DNA of 64,000 bases from Jiella sonneratiae (GCF_017353515.1 NZ_JAFMPY010000007.1:124001-188000), one strand, 5' to 3'; positions 8,166 through 17,129 are shown, counted from the stretch's first letter. Program-made: numbers and translations. Notes: generated from the letters alone by a model not told the origin.

Positions 8166-8552
8166 TCAGCTTGAGACCTGTGCGACGAAATCGCACTGAA
8201 TGAGTTTGCCGCCGTCGAGATCGGCCTGCATCGCCTGCCGGACCGGGCGATCCTCGGGATCGGGAAAGAGCGCCAGCCATTCCCGGTTGAGCGCCTCGCG
8301 CTGCGAGCGGTCCTTCAGATAGACGTTGAGCTTGACGATGCTGGCGGGCGTCGTGCCGGCCGCTTCGAGGATCGCCCTCAGATGGCCGAACATCAGCCGG
8401 CACTGGGCCTCCATGCCCTCGGCGGCGCTCCCGGTCGCGGGATCGAGACCGTAGATGATGCCGGACATCAGCGTGCCGTTCACCAGCGCGGCCGCGGGGA
8501 TCGGGTTCTTGTGCGAAAACGCCTCGATGTAGATGCTCTTGCGGCGAGCCAT
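8166..8552 (-). CDS. RidA/YjgF family protein
   Basis: A 128-residue protein of the RidA/YjgF/UK114 family, trimeric enzymes that hydrolyse reactive enamines and imines or act on related small intermediates in catabolic operons. Visible are GTLMSGIIYG, the helix FGHLRAILEAAGTTPASIVKLNVYL and PVRQAMQADL in the region of the active-site arginine. It lies 12 bases from the genes on both sides in the operon. A housekeeping imine deaminase role is less likely than a pathway-specific one, judging by context. Confidence 0.87.
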   Translation of the reverse strand: MARRKSIYIEAFSHKNPIPAAALVNGTLMSGIIYGLDPATGSAAEGMEAQCRLMFGHLRAILEAAGTTPASIVKLNVYLKDRSQREALNREWLALFPDPEDRPVRQAMQADLDGGKLIQCDFVAQVSS

Positions 8553-8564
8553 CTCAGTTTCCTC

Positions 8565-9365
8565 CTATGCAAAGCGGCAGGCGACGGAGCCCATCTCGCC
8601 GAAATCGGCGTGGAAGGTCCGGCCGGCGGCGGCGGCGATCGGCCGGATGAAGGAGCCGGAAAGGATCACCTCGCCCGCCTTCAGGCTCTCGCCCCAGGGG
8701 TGCAGCCGGTTGGCGAGCCAGGCGACGCCGATCCCGGGATGGTTCAGGACGCCGGCCGCGACTCCGGTCTCCTCGATCTGCGCGTCGCGGTAGACGAGCA
8801 CCGAGACGCGGCGAAGGTCGACGTCGGTCGGCCGGACCATCCGCCCGCCGCAGATGATCGCGCAGTTGGCGGCGTTGTCGCTGATCGTGTCGAGGACGGT
8901 GCGGCTTCGCCCGGTCTCCCGGTCGACGCGGCGGATGCGCGCGTCGAGGATCTCCAGCGCCGGCTGGACGTAGGCCGTCGCGTCGAGCACGTCCTGCAGC
9001 GTGCAGTCCGGGCCGTGGAGATCGTGCCGCAGGACGAAGGCGAGTTCCGCCTCCACCCGCGGCTCGATCAGCCGGCCGGTGTCGATCTGCACGCCGTCGG
9101 CCCAGAACATGTCGTCGGTCAGGACGCCGTAGTCGGGCTCGTCGATGCCGACGGCCTGCTGCATGGCGCGCGAGGTCAGGCCGATCTTGTGGCCGCGCAC
9201 CCGGCGCCCGCGGGAGGTCTTGATGGCGATCCAGTGCCGCTGGATCGCATAGGCGTCCTCGAAGGTCATGTCCGGATGGCGCAGCGAGAACTGCTCGACC
9301 TGGGTGGCGCCGTGTTCGGCGGCGTCGAGATCGCGGGCGAGGGCGCGCCTCGTATCCTCATCCAT
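8565..9365 (-). CDS. 2-keto-4-pentenoate hydratase / 2-oxo-hept-4-ene-1,7-dioate hydratase family
   Basis: A 266-residue hydratase of the HpaH/MhpD type, which adds water across the double bond of a 2-keto-4-enoate made by meta-cleavage pathways. Seen are [18 protein letters not shown] and DYGVLTDDM near the N-terminus, [10 protein letters not shown] with metal-binding acidic residues, and a C-terminal [12 protein letters not shown]. An ATG 15 bases further upstream is also in frame, but the ATG at 9365 has GAGGTG before it and overlaps the stop of the FAH gene by 8 bases. The next expected step is a class II aldolase, present at 14264. Confidence 0.88.
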   Translation of the reverse strand: MDEDTRRALARDLDAAEHGATQVEQFSLRHPDMTFEDAYAIQRHWIAIKTSRGRRVRGHKIGLTSRAMQQAVGIDEPDYGVLTDDMFWADGVQIDTGRLIEPRVEAELAFVLRHDLHGPDCTLQDVLDATAYVQPALEILDARIRRVDRETGRSRTVLDTISDNAANCAIICGGRMVRPTDVDLRRVSVLVYRDAQIEETGVAAGVLNHPGIGVAWLANRLHPWGESLKAGEVILSGSFIRPIAAAAGRTFHADFGEMGSVACRFA

Positions 9366-10224
9366 CGCGGCGCACCTCATCGCAGACGCCGTTCGACAGC
9401 GTGCCGATCCCCGCGACCGAGACCTCGACCACGTCGCCGGGCTTCAGCCATACCGGCGGATCGAGGCGGACGCCGGCGCCGGTCGGCGTTCCGGTCACGA
9501 TGACGTCGCCGGGAAGCAGCGTCGCGAAGCTGCTGAGATAGGCGATGAGCCGCGCGAAGGGGAACATCAGGTTCGCCGTGGTGTCGCGCTGCCGCAATTC
9601 GCCGTTCACCCGCGTCTCCAAAGTGAGTTCCGAGCCGGGATCGAGTTCGTCGGCGGTAACGATCCACGGGCCGAGCGAGCCGGAACGGTCGAAGTTCTTG
9701 CCCTGGGTGACGTTGAACTTGCCGTGCCGCAGCCAGTCGCGGACCGTCCCCTCGTTGCAGAGCGTCAGGCCGAAGACGTGCTCCAGCGCCCGCTCTTGCG
9801 GGATGTGCCGGCCGGCCCGGCCGATCACCATCGCGATCTCGCCCTCGTAGTCGAGCTGTTCGGAGACCGTCGGACGCTCCAGCGGCACGCCGTGGCCGAC
9901 GAAGGACGAGGCCGAGCGCACGAAGAGGCTCGGATATTTCGGCAGGTCGGAGCCGTCCTTGTACTCCTCGTTGCGGTTGCCGTAATTGACCCCGATGCAC
10001 CAGAGCTTCTCCGCGCCCGGCACCGGCGGCCGCAGCGTGACGTCGGCGAGCTTCAGTACCGGCGCGTCAGCGGCCGCCGCCTTGACGGCGGCGGCGTCTA
10101 AGCCTTCGATCAGCGCCTTCAGATCGCCGATGCCCGGCAGGCGCCCGGCGAGATCCCGCACCGTTTCCCCCTCGACCGGGCCGAAGCCCGCGCCGCCCGC
10201 ATGGGTGAAGCTCGCCAGTTTCAT
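9358..10224 (-). CDS. Fumarylacetoacetate hydrolase family protein
   Basis: A 288-residue FAH-fold enzyme (family of fumarylpyruvate hydrolases, acylpyruvases and the HpaG isomerase/decarboxylase). The N-terminal domain ends near WCIGVNYGNRNEEY. The catalytic domain has LDYEGEIAMVIGRAG with metal-ligand acids and the hallmark GDVIVTGTPTGAG. The start ATG overlaps the stop of the flavin-reductase-like gene (ATGA), and its own stop overlaps the hydratase start. With the hydratase and the aldolase it resembles an HpaG-HpaH-HpaI lower pathway. Hydrolase and decarboxylase roles cannot be separated by eye. Confidence 0.9.
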   Translation of the reverse strand: MKLASFTHAGGAGFGPVEGETVRDLAGRLPGIGDLKALIEGLDAAAVKAAAADAPVLKLADVTLRPPVPGAEKLWCIGVNYGNRNEEYKDGSDLPKYPSLFVRSASSFVGHGVPLERPTVSEQLDYEGEIAMVIGRAGRHIPQERALEHVFGLTLCNEGTVRDWLRHGKFNVTQGKNFDRSGSLGPWIVTADELDPGSELTLETRVNGELRQRDTTANLMFPFARLIAYLSSFATLLPGDVIVTGTPTGAGVRLDPPVWLKPGDVVEVSVAGIGTLSNGVCDEVRRDG

Positions 10225-10853
10225 GTCACCTGTTCCTTGTCGGTCGTCTTCTGGGTCTGGCGCACCGACGGCATCGTCACCACCCGGCCCAGCGTCGCGT
10301 AGTTCGGCCCGCCGAGACGGCAGACCGGGTCGAGTTCGAGCGTGTCGACCTTGCCGTCGCGCAGGAGGCCGTCGCGGATGTGGAACCGCAGCACCTCGCC
10401 AACGATGAAGCGGCTCTTCGTGTCGCCGAATTCCAGCGTCTGGTGGAGCCGGCATTCCATCGCCACGGGGACGTCGGCGAGCCGCGGCATGTCGACGAGG
10501 TCGCAGGGCACCGTCTCGAGCCCGAGCATCTCGGCCTCGCTGACGTCGGCCGGAAGCTCTTCGGAACTGAGATGCAGCGCCTCGGTCATCGGCCCGTCGG
10601 CGATGTGGATCACGTAGTCGCGGTTGATCAGGACGTTCTCGGCCGTGTCCTTGTAGACGCTCCCCTTGCGCCCGACGCTGATGCCGAGGAGCGGCGGCTT
10701 CGGGGAGACGAAGGTGAAGGCGCTGAACGGCGCGAGATTCATCTTGCCGGCGGCGTTCCTCGTGCCGACCCAGGCGATCGGCCGCGGCACGACGAGCCCG
10801 GTGATCAGGCGATAGCTCTTCTCGGCACTCAGACTGCCGGCGTCGATGAACAT
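10221..10853 (-). CDS. Flavin reductase family / FMN-binding split-barrel protein
   Basis: A 210-residue protein of the flavin-reductase-like split-barrel family. Recognisable are TGLVVPRPIAWVGTRNAAGK and MNLAPFSAFTFVSPKPPLLG, typical of FMN-binding DIM6/NTAB proteins. Members supply reduced flavin to monooxygenases or are flavoproteins themselves. No monooxygenase is in view. It is the first gene of the five-gene minus-strand operon, with a GGGAGGA ribosome site, and faces tctC across a 199-base divergent promoter that contains a palindrome. Confidence 0.88.
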   Translation of the reverse strand: MFIDAGSLSAEKSYRLITGLVVPRPIAWVGTRNAAGKMNLAPFSAFTFVSPKPPLLGISVGRKGSVYKDTAENVLINRDYVIHIADGPMTEALHLSSEELPADVSEAEMLGLETVPCDLVDMPRLADVPVAMECRLHQTLEFGDTKSRFIVGEVLRFHIRDGLLRDGKVDTLELDPVCRLGGPNYATLGRVVTMPSVRQTQKTTDKEQVT

Positions 10854-10920
10854 GCTGTCCTCCCGTCCCGGCAGATTTCCGTCGAAACCACGACGGGGCG
10901 CAAACCAAAAACGATCAAAC

Positions 10921-10935
10921 TTCCATCATGTGGAA
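10921..10935. promoter_or_regulatory. Palindromic operator candidate (site 1), shared with the iclR promoter
   Basis: TTCCATCATGTGGAA: TTCCA and TGGAA arms around 5 bases. The 15-base string ACTTCCATCATGTGG (10919-10933) recurs exactly at 15115-15129 upstream of iclR. It sits 68 bases before the flavin-reductase gene start and about 118 before tctC, so it could control both operons. Confidence 0.65.
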
Positions 10936-11052
10936 TAAATCCCGAATCGTCGTTGATCGTCCTGACGCTTTCTGGCGGATTGCCACCGTGCTGGCGTGGG
11001 ATCCCGGTCGTTCGCCACGGGAGAGCATCGACATCTCAGGGAGGAAAATCCA

Positions 11053-12018
11053 ATGCGATCAATTGCAAAGATCATGGCTGCCGCGGTGGCGCTTCTGCCT
11101 TTCGCCGCACCGGCGCTGGCGCAGGCCTTTCCGGAAAAGCCGGTCACCCTCGTCGTGCCCTATCCGCCGGGCGGCAACGTCGACAGCGCAGCCCGCCTGA
11201 TCGCGCCGCGCATGGAGGAAAAGCTCGGCCAGCCGATCGTGGTCGAGAACCGCGCCGGCGCCGCCGGCATGATCGCCGCCGAATACGTCAAGAACAGCGA
11301 CCCCGACGGCTACACCCTGTTCATGGCCGCGAACGGCCCGCTGCTCTTCGCGCCGATGACGATGAACCGGCCGAAGGCCTACGACTGGAAGACCGACTTC
11401 GCGCCGATCAGCTCGGTGTCGATCACCCCGATGGCTCTGACCGTCCGAAGCGACCTCGGCATCAAGACGCTGCCCGAACTCGTCGAGCGGGCGGACAGCG
11501 ACGGTCTGCTGATGGCTTCGCCCGGGGCGGGCACCACCAACCACCTCGCCGCCGAAAAGCTGATGGCCGAAACCGGCAAGAAGTGGCGGATCGTGCATTA
11601 CAAGGGCAACGCCCCGGCGCTGGCGTCGCTCGCCGGCGGCGAGACGGCCTTCGCCTTCGACCAGATGTCGGTGATCCTGCCGCAGATCAAGGAGGGCACG
11701 GTGACGCCGCTCGCCGTGACGTCGAAGGAGCGGGTCAAGGCCCTGCCGGACGTCCCGACCCTTGCCGAGACCGGCGTCGTGGACTTCCAGGCGGTGACCT
11801 TCACCGGCCTCCTGGCGCCCGCCGGAACGCCGAAGGACGTCGTCGCGAAGCTCGTCGACGCCGTCGACTACGCGCTGTCGGACGAAGAGGTGCAGAAGCG
11901 CTTCGCCGATCTCGGTTCCGACACGCAGGCGATGTCGCCGTCGGAGTTCGGCGACTTCCTGGCCGAGATGGACAAGACCTGGCGTCCGGTGGTCGCCGAG
12001 GTGAACGCCAAGCGGTGA
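11053..12018 (+). CDS. Tripartite tricarboxylate transporter substrate-binding protein (Bug/TctC family)
   Basis: A 321-residue periplasmic binding protein. The first about 24 residues are a signal peptide (basic start, hydrophobic core, cleavage after ALA near QAFPEKPV). The mature start FPEKPVTLVVPYPPGG is the family hallmark, followed by the binding-loop region. The start ATG follows GGGAGGAAAATCCA. It delivers an organic acid to the TctAB membrane part encoded just downstream. Given the flanking operons, the ligand is probably the acid that the cluster degrades. Confidence 0.93.
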   Translation: MRSIAKIMAAAVALLPFAAPALAQAFPEKPVTLVVPYPPGGNVDSAARLIAPRMEEKLGQPIVVENRAGAAGMIAAEYVKNSDPDGYTLFMAANGPLLFAPMTMNRPKAYDWKTDFAPISSVSITPMALTVRSDLGIKTLPELVERADSDGLLMASPGAGTTNHLAAEKLMAETGKKWRIVHYKGNAPALASLAGGETAFAFDQMSVILPQIKEGTVTPLAVTSKERVKALPDVPTLAETGVVDFQAVTFTGLLAPAGTPKDVVAKLVDAVDYALSDEEVQKRFADLGSDTQAMSPSEFGDFLAEMDKTWRPVVAEVNAKR

Positions 12019-12154
12019 GGCACCCGCCATCGCGCCTCCTTCGGGGGCGCGGTGCCGGCGGGTCGGGCCTCGGCACCGAAGGCGCGTCGCGGAACGGCCG
12101 CGACCGCGCCGCCGGCGCCGCCCCCGATCCGCCAGCCAATCGGAGATCCCTTCC

Positions 12155-12607
12155 ATGAAAAGCGTGTCCGTGCGGCTCGGACTGTGGGCCGAGCGCATCT
12201 TCGCCGCGTTCCTCTTCGCCATGGGCGGCGTCCTTGCCGTCTACGGCTGGGACTACGGGCTCGGCGAGATGAACGACATCGGGCCCGGCGCCTTTCCGCT
12301 CGGCCTCGGCCTCGTGCTCATGGCGCTCGCTCTCCGCTGCGCCTACGAGGCCACTCCGGAGGACAGCGCCGAGCGTGATCTCTCCGCGCTGCTCTTCATG
12401 GTGCCCGGCATCGTCCTCTGGGCGCTGCTGATCGACTGGGCGGGGCTGGTCGCCGCGACCGCCGTCCTGGTGCTCTTCTGCATACCCGCCGAAGCGAAGC
12501 TGCGGCCGCTCGGCGCCCTGGTGCTCGCCGTGCTTCTCTGCCTCGCCGGCTGGCTGGTCTTCATCGAGGGGTTCAATCTCCCCCTCACGCTCTTTGGAGC
12601 GCGCTGA
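12155..12607 (+). CDS. Tripartite tricarboxylate transporter small membrane subunit (TctB family)
   Basis: A 150-residue inner-membrane protein with four predicted hydrophobic helices (about 13-33, 44-62, 77-101 and 115-139). The loop MNDIGPGAFPLGLG between helices 1 and 2 is the TctB signature. It lies 136 bases after tctC and its stop shares one base with the tctA start (TGATG). It partners TctA in proton- or sodium-coupled import. Confidence 0.92.
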   Translation: MKSVSVRLGLWAERIFAAFLFAMGGVLAVYGWDYGLGEMNDIGPGAFPLGLGLVLMALALRCAYEATPEDSAERDLSALLFMVPGIVLWALLIDWAGLVAATAVLVLFCIPAEAKLRPLGALVLAVLLCLAGWLVFIEGFNLPLTLFGAR

Positions 12608-14115
12608 TGTCCGTGTTTCACGATCTCGCCATGGGCTTCGGCATCGCGCTGCAGCCGACCGCGATCCTCATCTGCTTCGCCGGCGTGCTGCTCGGCACCT
12701 TCGTCGGCGTGCTGCCGGGGATCGGCGCGCTGGCGGCGATCTCGCTCTGCCTGCCGCTGACCTACTACATGCTGCCCGTCCACGGGCTGATCCTGCTCGC
12801 CGGCATCTTCTACGGAGCGCAATACGGCAGTTCCACCGCCGCCATCCTCCTGAACATTCCCGGCACGCCGTCGGCCGCCGCCACCTGCCTCGACGGCTTC
12901 CCGCTGTCGAAGAAGGGACGCGCCGGACAGGCGCTGTTCGTCGTCACCCTCGCCTCGTTCTTCGGCGGCTGCGTCGCGATCATCCTCCTCATCGTCTTCG
13001 CGCCGCCGCTCGCCCGCTTCGCGCTGTCCTTCGGCGCGCCGGAATATTTCGCCGTCATGCTGCTCGGGCTGATCGCCGCCTCCACCGCGAGTTCCGGCTC
13101 GGCGGCCAAGGGCCTCGCCATGGTGGTTCTGGGGCTCGGGCTCGGCATGGTCGGCACCGACGTCACCTCCGGCACCTACCGCTTCACGTTGGGCATGGTC
13201 GAACTGACCGACGGCATCAACCTCGTCGCGCTGGCCATGGGCCTCTTCGGCATCGCGGAAGTCCTGACCAATCTCGCCTCGAGCGAATCCGCGGCGCCGC
13301 CCGCCCGCTCCTTCCGCCTGCGCGAGATGCTGCCGACCCGCCGGGAGGCGAAGGACAGCGTCCGGCCCGCCATCCGCGGATCGCTGATCGGCTCGGCGGT
13401 CGGCGCCCTGCCGGGGACGGGACCGGCGATCGCCGCCTTCCTCGCCTATGCGATCGAAAAGCGCGTCTCGCGCCATCCGGAACGCTTCGGTACCGGCGTC
13501 TTCGAGGGAATCGCGGCGCCCGAGGCCGCCAACAACGCGTCCGTGCAGGCGGCCTTCATCCCGACCCTGTGCATCGGCATTCCGGGCGACGCGGTGATGG
13601 CGTTCATGCTGGGCGCGATGATCATCCACGGCATCGTGCCGGGCCCGCAGCTCATCTCCGAACAACCGGAAATGTTCTGGGGGCTGGTGTCGAGCTTCTG
13701 GGTGGGCAACGTGCTCCTGCTGCTGATCACCCTGCCTTTGATCGGCTTCTGGGTGCGGATCCTCTCGATCCCGCGGCAGTATCTCTATCCGACGATCCTG
13801 TTCCTGATCTGCGTCGGCGTCTACAGCGTCAACAACAACGTCTTCGACGTCTTCGTGGCGGTCGCCTTTGGCCTGCTCGGCTTCGTGATGAACTCGCTGC
13901 GCTATCCGGTCGCCCCGGTGCTGCTCGGCTACATCCTCGGCCCGCTGATCGAGGAGAATTTCCGGCGCACCCTGTTCATCTCGAACGGCGACGTCACGGC
14001 CTTCGCCTCGTCGCCGGTCTCGATCATCTTCCTGGCGCTGTCGGTGCTGGCGCTGGTCTGGCCGCTCTATTCGCACCGCCGGGCGCTGCGCCGGGCACGA
14101 AGCGCCGAGGTCTGA
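12607..14115 (+). CDS. Tripartite tricarboxylate transporter large permease subunit (TctA family)
   Basis: A 502-residue polytopic permease of full family length. Hallmarks are GVLPGIGALAAISL near the N-terminus, the loop NIPGTPSAAATCLDG around residue 95, and a repeated GALPGTGPAIAAFLAY near 260, reflecting the internal duplication of TctA. About 11-12 hydrophobic segments are visible. It is translationally coupled to tctB and completes the TctCBA importer. Confidence 0.94.
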   Translation: MSVFHDLAMGFGIALQPTAILICFAGVLLGTFVGVLPGIGALAAISLCLPLTYYMLPVHGLILLAGIFYGAQYGSSTAAILLNIPGTPSAAATCLDGFPLSKKGRAGQALFVVTLASFFGGCVAIILLIVFAPPLARFALSFGAPEYFAVMLLGLIAASTASSGSAAKGLAMVVLGLGLGMVGTDVTSGTYRFTLGMVELTDGINLVALAMGLFGIAEVLTNLASSESAAPPARSFRLREMLPTRREAKDSVRPAIRGSLIGSAVGALPGTGPAIAAFLAYAIEKRVSRHPERFGTGVFEGIAAPEAANNASVQAAFIPTLCIGIPGDAVMAFMLGAMIIHGIVPGPQLISEQPEMFWGLVSSFWVGNVLLLLITLPLIGFWVRILSIPRQYLYPTILFLICVGVYSVNNNVFDVFVAVAFGLLGFVMNSLRYPVAPVLLGYILGPLIEENFRRTLFISNGDVTAFASSPVSIIFLALSVLALVWPLYSHRRALRRARSAEV

Positions 14116-14229
14116 CCCAGGCAGCCGGGCCGATCAGAGGGGATCCGAGGGGGAGGGGACGATGGCGACGAACCCGGCAGGGCCGACGGCGCTGCGTCCC
14201 GTTCCGCCGGCGATCGCAGGCGTCGGCAA

Positions 14230-14247
14230 GGCGGGCCGGCGCCCGCC
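14230..14247. terminator. GC hairpin between convergent tctA and the aldolase gene
   Basis: GGCGGGC (14230-14236) and GCCCGCC (14241-14247) form a 7-bp stem. The 148-base gap between convergent genes is a natural terminator place, but no clear T-run follows on either strand. Confidence 0.35.
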
Positions 14248-14263
14248 CGCCTCAACCGCCGCC

Positions 14264-15034
14264 TCATCCCTTGAAGCGCTTGGCGAGCCCCCGCACTTCC
14301 CGCGCATAGAGCGCCGCGTCGACGCCGACGGCGACGAAGCCGGCACCGGCCGCAATCAGCCGGTCGGCCGTCTCGAAGCCGGTGGTCAGGATGCCCGACG
14401 GCCGGCCGGCCGCCGCGATCCTCGCGAAGGTCTCGTCCAGCAGCCGGTCGAGCTTTTCCGCGTCCCGCGGCAGGACGAGCCCGCAATTGGCCGCGAGGTC
14501 GGCAGGACCGACGAACACCCCGTCCACCCCGTCGACGGCGGCGATGGCTTCGAGATTGTCCAGCCCCTTGCGCGATTCGATCTGGACGAGGACGCAGATC
14601 TCCCCGCCCGCCCGCGCCTGGTATTGCGGGATCGAACCGAAGCGCGAGGCGCGCATCGTCCCGGCGACCCCGCGCGAGCCTTGCGGCGGATAGCGCGTCG
14701 CGTCGACCGCCGCGGCGGCCTCTTCGGCGCTTTCCACATAGGGGATCAGGAGGGTCTGCGCGCCGATGTCGAGGAGCCGCTTGATCCGCACCCGGTCGTT
14801 CCAGGCCGGGCGCACCACCGCCGCCGTCTCGTAGCCGGCGACGATCTGCAGCCTGTGGAGGATGTCGGCGTCGGAGGTCGGCGTGTGCTCGGTGTCGAGC
14901 AGCAGCCAGTCGTAGCCGGCGCCGGCGGCGATCTCGACGGCGACGCTGCCGTCCATGGTGCACCAGAAGCCGATCTGGCGCTGCCCGGCCCGAAGGGCCT
15001 TCTTGAAGCGGTTCTCGAGTGGGTCGACGGCCAT
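14264..15034 (-). CDS. HpcH/HpaI family class II aldolase
   Basis: A 256-residue metal-dependent aldolase that releases pyruvate (or a homologue) and an aldehyde from a 4-hydroxy-2-oxo acid. Visible are GFWCTMDGSVAVEIAAGAGY near the N-terminus, the catalytic His/Arg region LLLDTEHTPTS, the metal-binding VQIESRKGLDNLEAI and GVFVGPADLAANCG. It is a single gene divergent from iclR. It would act after the hydratase of the 8565-9365 gene, giving the last step of a meta-cleavage-like route. Confidence 0.92.
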   Translation of the reverse strand: MAVDPLENRFKKALRAGQRQIGFWCTMDGSVAVEIAAGAGYDWLLLDTEHTPTSDADILHRLQIVAGYETAAVVRPAWNDRVRIKRLLDIGAQTLLIPYVESAEEAAAAVDATRYPPQGSRGVAGTMRASRFGSIPQYQARAGGEICVLVQIESRKGLDNLEAIAAVDGVDGVFVGPADLAANCGLVLPRDAEKLDRLLDETFARIAAAGRPSGILTTGFETADRLIAAGAGFVAVGVDAALYAREVRGLAKRFKG

Positions 15035-15116
15035 CGCGGATCTCCTCCTCCTTGCCGGTCAGTTCCGCGATGCGTCTCACGCCGGCCGCGGGGCTGCAAT
15101 TGAAACGCGACGAGAC

Positions 15117-15132
15117 TTCCATCATGTGGGAA
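15117..15132. promoter_or_regulatory. Palindromic operator candidate (site 2) in the aldolase/iclR divergent promoter
   Basis: TTCCATCATGTGGGAA, with TTCC...CATG...GGAA symmetry. Its first 13 bases match site 1 at 10921 exactly. It lies 18 bases before the iclR ATG, ideal for autorepression, and 83 bases before the aldolase start on the other strand. Confidence 0.65.
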
Positions 15133-15150
15133 CCCTCGACGGAGGATCCC

Positions 15151-15936
15151 ATGGCGCAGGACGGGGCCCGCAGCGGCACGCAGAGCATCGAACGCGCCTT
15201 CGCGATCCTGCGCCTCGTCGCGGCGAACTCGCCGCGCGGCCTGCGGCTCACCGATCTGACGCGGGAGATGGGCCTGCCCGCCTCGACGCTCCACCGGATC
15301 CTCAAGACCCTGCAGGACGGCGGGCTGATCGAGCGCAGCCGCGAGGGCCGCCGCTACATCATCGGCAGCGAACTGACGCTTCTCGGCCTGTCGTCGCCGA
15401 TGCGGCATTTCCGCGAACTGGCCTCGGGAACCCTGCGCAGCCTCAGCGACCAGGTCGGCGACGCCGTCTTCCTCTCGGTGCGCAGCGACGCCGACACGGT
15501 CTGCGTCGACCGCAAGATCGGCGACTTCCCGATCCAGGTGCTGTCGATCGAGATCGGTTCGCGCCGGCCGCTGGGCATTTCAGCCAACGGCGCCGCCATG
15601 CTGTCGCGCATGACCACCGGCAAGGCCGCCGCGATCCTCGACCAGAACGCCGATCGGCTGCAGAGCTTCGGCGTCGAGCGCGCCGTCCTGATGGAGCGGA
15701 TCGCGGCGGGCCGGACGCTCGGCTACGTCCAGATCCGCCACGCCATCGTCGAGGGCACCAGCGCGCTCGCGGTGCCGATCCTGGACGTGCTCGGCCAGCC
15801 CGTCGCCGCCATCAGCACCATCGCGATTGCCTGGCGCCAGCCCGATCACCGCATTCCGCTGCTGATCGGCCTCCTGCAGGCGGCGGCGGCCGAGATTTCC
15901 ACCGCCTTGATCGAAGACGCGACGCGGCGGCGGTAG
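15151..15936 (+). CDS. IclR family transcriptional regulator
   Basis: A 261-residue IclR-type regulator. The N-terminal winged helix-turn-helix (about residues 10-65) contains LTREMGLPASTLHRILKTL, and the C-terminal GAF-like effector domain follows with VGDAVFLSVRSDADTVCVD. The ATG at 15151 is 4 bases after GGAGGATCCC; an upstream in-frame extension crosses the palindrome and is not family-like. The same palindrome occurs in the promoter between the five-gene operon and tctCBA, so this protein is the likely regulator of both (inference). Confidence 0.93.
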   Translation: MAQDGARSGTQSIERAFAILRLVAANSPRGLRLTDLTREMGLPASTLHRILKTLQDGGLIERSREGRRYIIGSELTLLGLSSPMRHFRELASGTLRSLSDQVGDAVFLSVRSDADTVCVDRKIGDFPIQVLSIEIGSRRPLGISANGAAMLSRMTTGKAAAILDQNADRLQSFGVERAVLMERIAAGRTLGYVQIRHAIVEGTSALAVPILDVLGQPVAAISTIAIAWRQPDHRIPLLIGLLQAAAAEISTALIEDATRRR

Positions 15937-16073
15937 CGCATGATGCCGATAGGCGGGAACCGGCTTTCGGAAAAGATCCTCCGCACGGAGGAAAAGAGCG
16001 CAGCACGACGATCGCGGTGCGTTTCATCCCCGCTTTGGCGCGGAATGCCGGGCCTCTCGCCGTACCCCTCGCC

Positions 16074-17129
16074 TCAGGATGGCTCGGAAACCGGCGCCGG
16101 TTCGATGTCGCGCGGCACCACCGCGAGCGTCGGCTTCACCACGATCGGCGCCTGCGTCTCGGCCGGGCGCTCGTCGATCACCTCGAAGCAGCGGCTGATC
16201 AGTTCCTCGACGTTCTGGCGCATCATCAGCACCGGCAGGGGAAGCGATGCGGCGAACGGGTCCCAGTCGAAGCAGGCGAGCACCATCCGGCCCGCGCTGG
16301 CGAAGCCTTCCTGTCGCAGGTGGGTGACGAGACCCTCGAAGGCGGTGATCGAATTGATGAACACGCCGGGCGGGACGCTCCCCTGGGCGATCCTTTCGAC
16401 GAAGACCGTGCGCGCGGCGCGCGGCTGGTAGCCGCAGCGCAGGACGCGCCCCGGTTCGGCCGGGAAGCCGCGTTCGGCGAGCGCCTGTTCGAAGCCGGCG
16501 ACCCGCTCGTCGGTGGCGAATTCCGCCTCGCGCCCGCCGATGAAGGCGATCGCCGCCGGATCGCCGCCGCGCGCCAGCACGCAGTCGACGAGCCTTGCGG
16601 TCAGTTCGTGCGCGCCGCCCCGATTGTCGGTGACGACGGAGGGTGCGCCCGGCCCCGGCAGGTCGAGATTGACGCAGGCGACGCCGGCGGCGTCGCAGCG
16701 GGCGTTGAGCTCGTCCGGCCGGTCGACGCCGGCGATGATCAGGCAGTCGACCTGCTGGGCGATCAGGGTCTCTGTCACCGACCGCTCGGTCTCCGGCTGG
16801 CGCTGGGTGCTGACGACGATCGGCGTCAGTCCGCGTCCGCGCGCTTCGGCCTCGAAGGCCTCGGCAAGTCCCGCGAAGAAGCGGTTGCGGTAGTGCGGAA
16901 TGATCATGCCGGCGAGGCCCGAGCGGCTGAGGCGCAGGCCCCGCGCCTGGAGATTGGCGGCATAGCCGACGGATTTGGCCGCCCGCATCACCCGCCGGGC
17001 GGTGTCGGCATTGATGCGATAGCGCTCCCAGGAGCCGTTGAGGACGAGACTGACCGTCGCCGGCGAGGTCTTCGCCGCCACGGCGATGTCGTAGATCGTG
17101 GAACGGCGCCCCGCCGTCTTCTTCGCCAT
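16074..17129 (-). CDS. LacI family transcriptional regulator
   Basis: A 351-residue LacI/GalR repressor. Residues about 10-35 hold the helix-turn-helix (STIYDIAVAAKTSPATVSLV) followed by the hinge region, and from about 70 the periplasmic-binding-protein-like effector domain (GLAGMIIPHYRNRFFAGLAEA). It is divergent from the sugar-transporter operon, and a perfect 16-bp palindrome lies between the two starts, so it probably represses the transporter and itself until a sugar binds. Confidence 0.93.
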   Translation of the reverse strand: MAKKTAGRRSTIYDIAVAAKTSPATVSLVLNGSWERYRINADTARRVMRAAKSVGYAANLQARGLRLSRSGLAGMIIPHYRNRFFAGLAEAFEAEARGRGLTPIVVSTQRQPETERSVTETLIAQQVDCLIIAGVDRPDELNARCDAAGVACVNLDLPGPGAPSVVTDNRGGAHELTARLVDCVLARGGDPAAIAFIGGREAEFATDERVAGFEQALAERGFPAEPGRVLRCGYQPRAARTVFVERIAQGSVPPGVFINSITAFEGLVTHLRQEGFASAGRMVLACFDWDPFAASLPLPVLMMRQNVEELISRCFEVIDERPAETQAPIVVKPTLAVVPRDIEPAPVSEPS

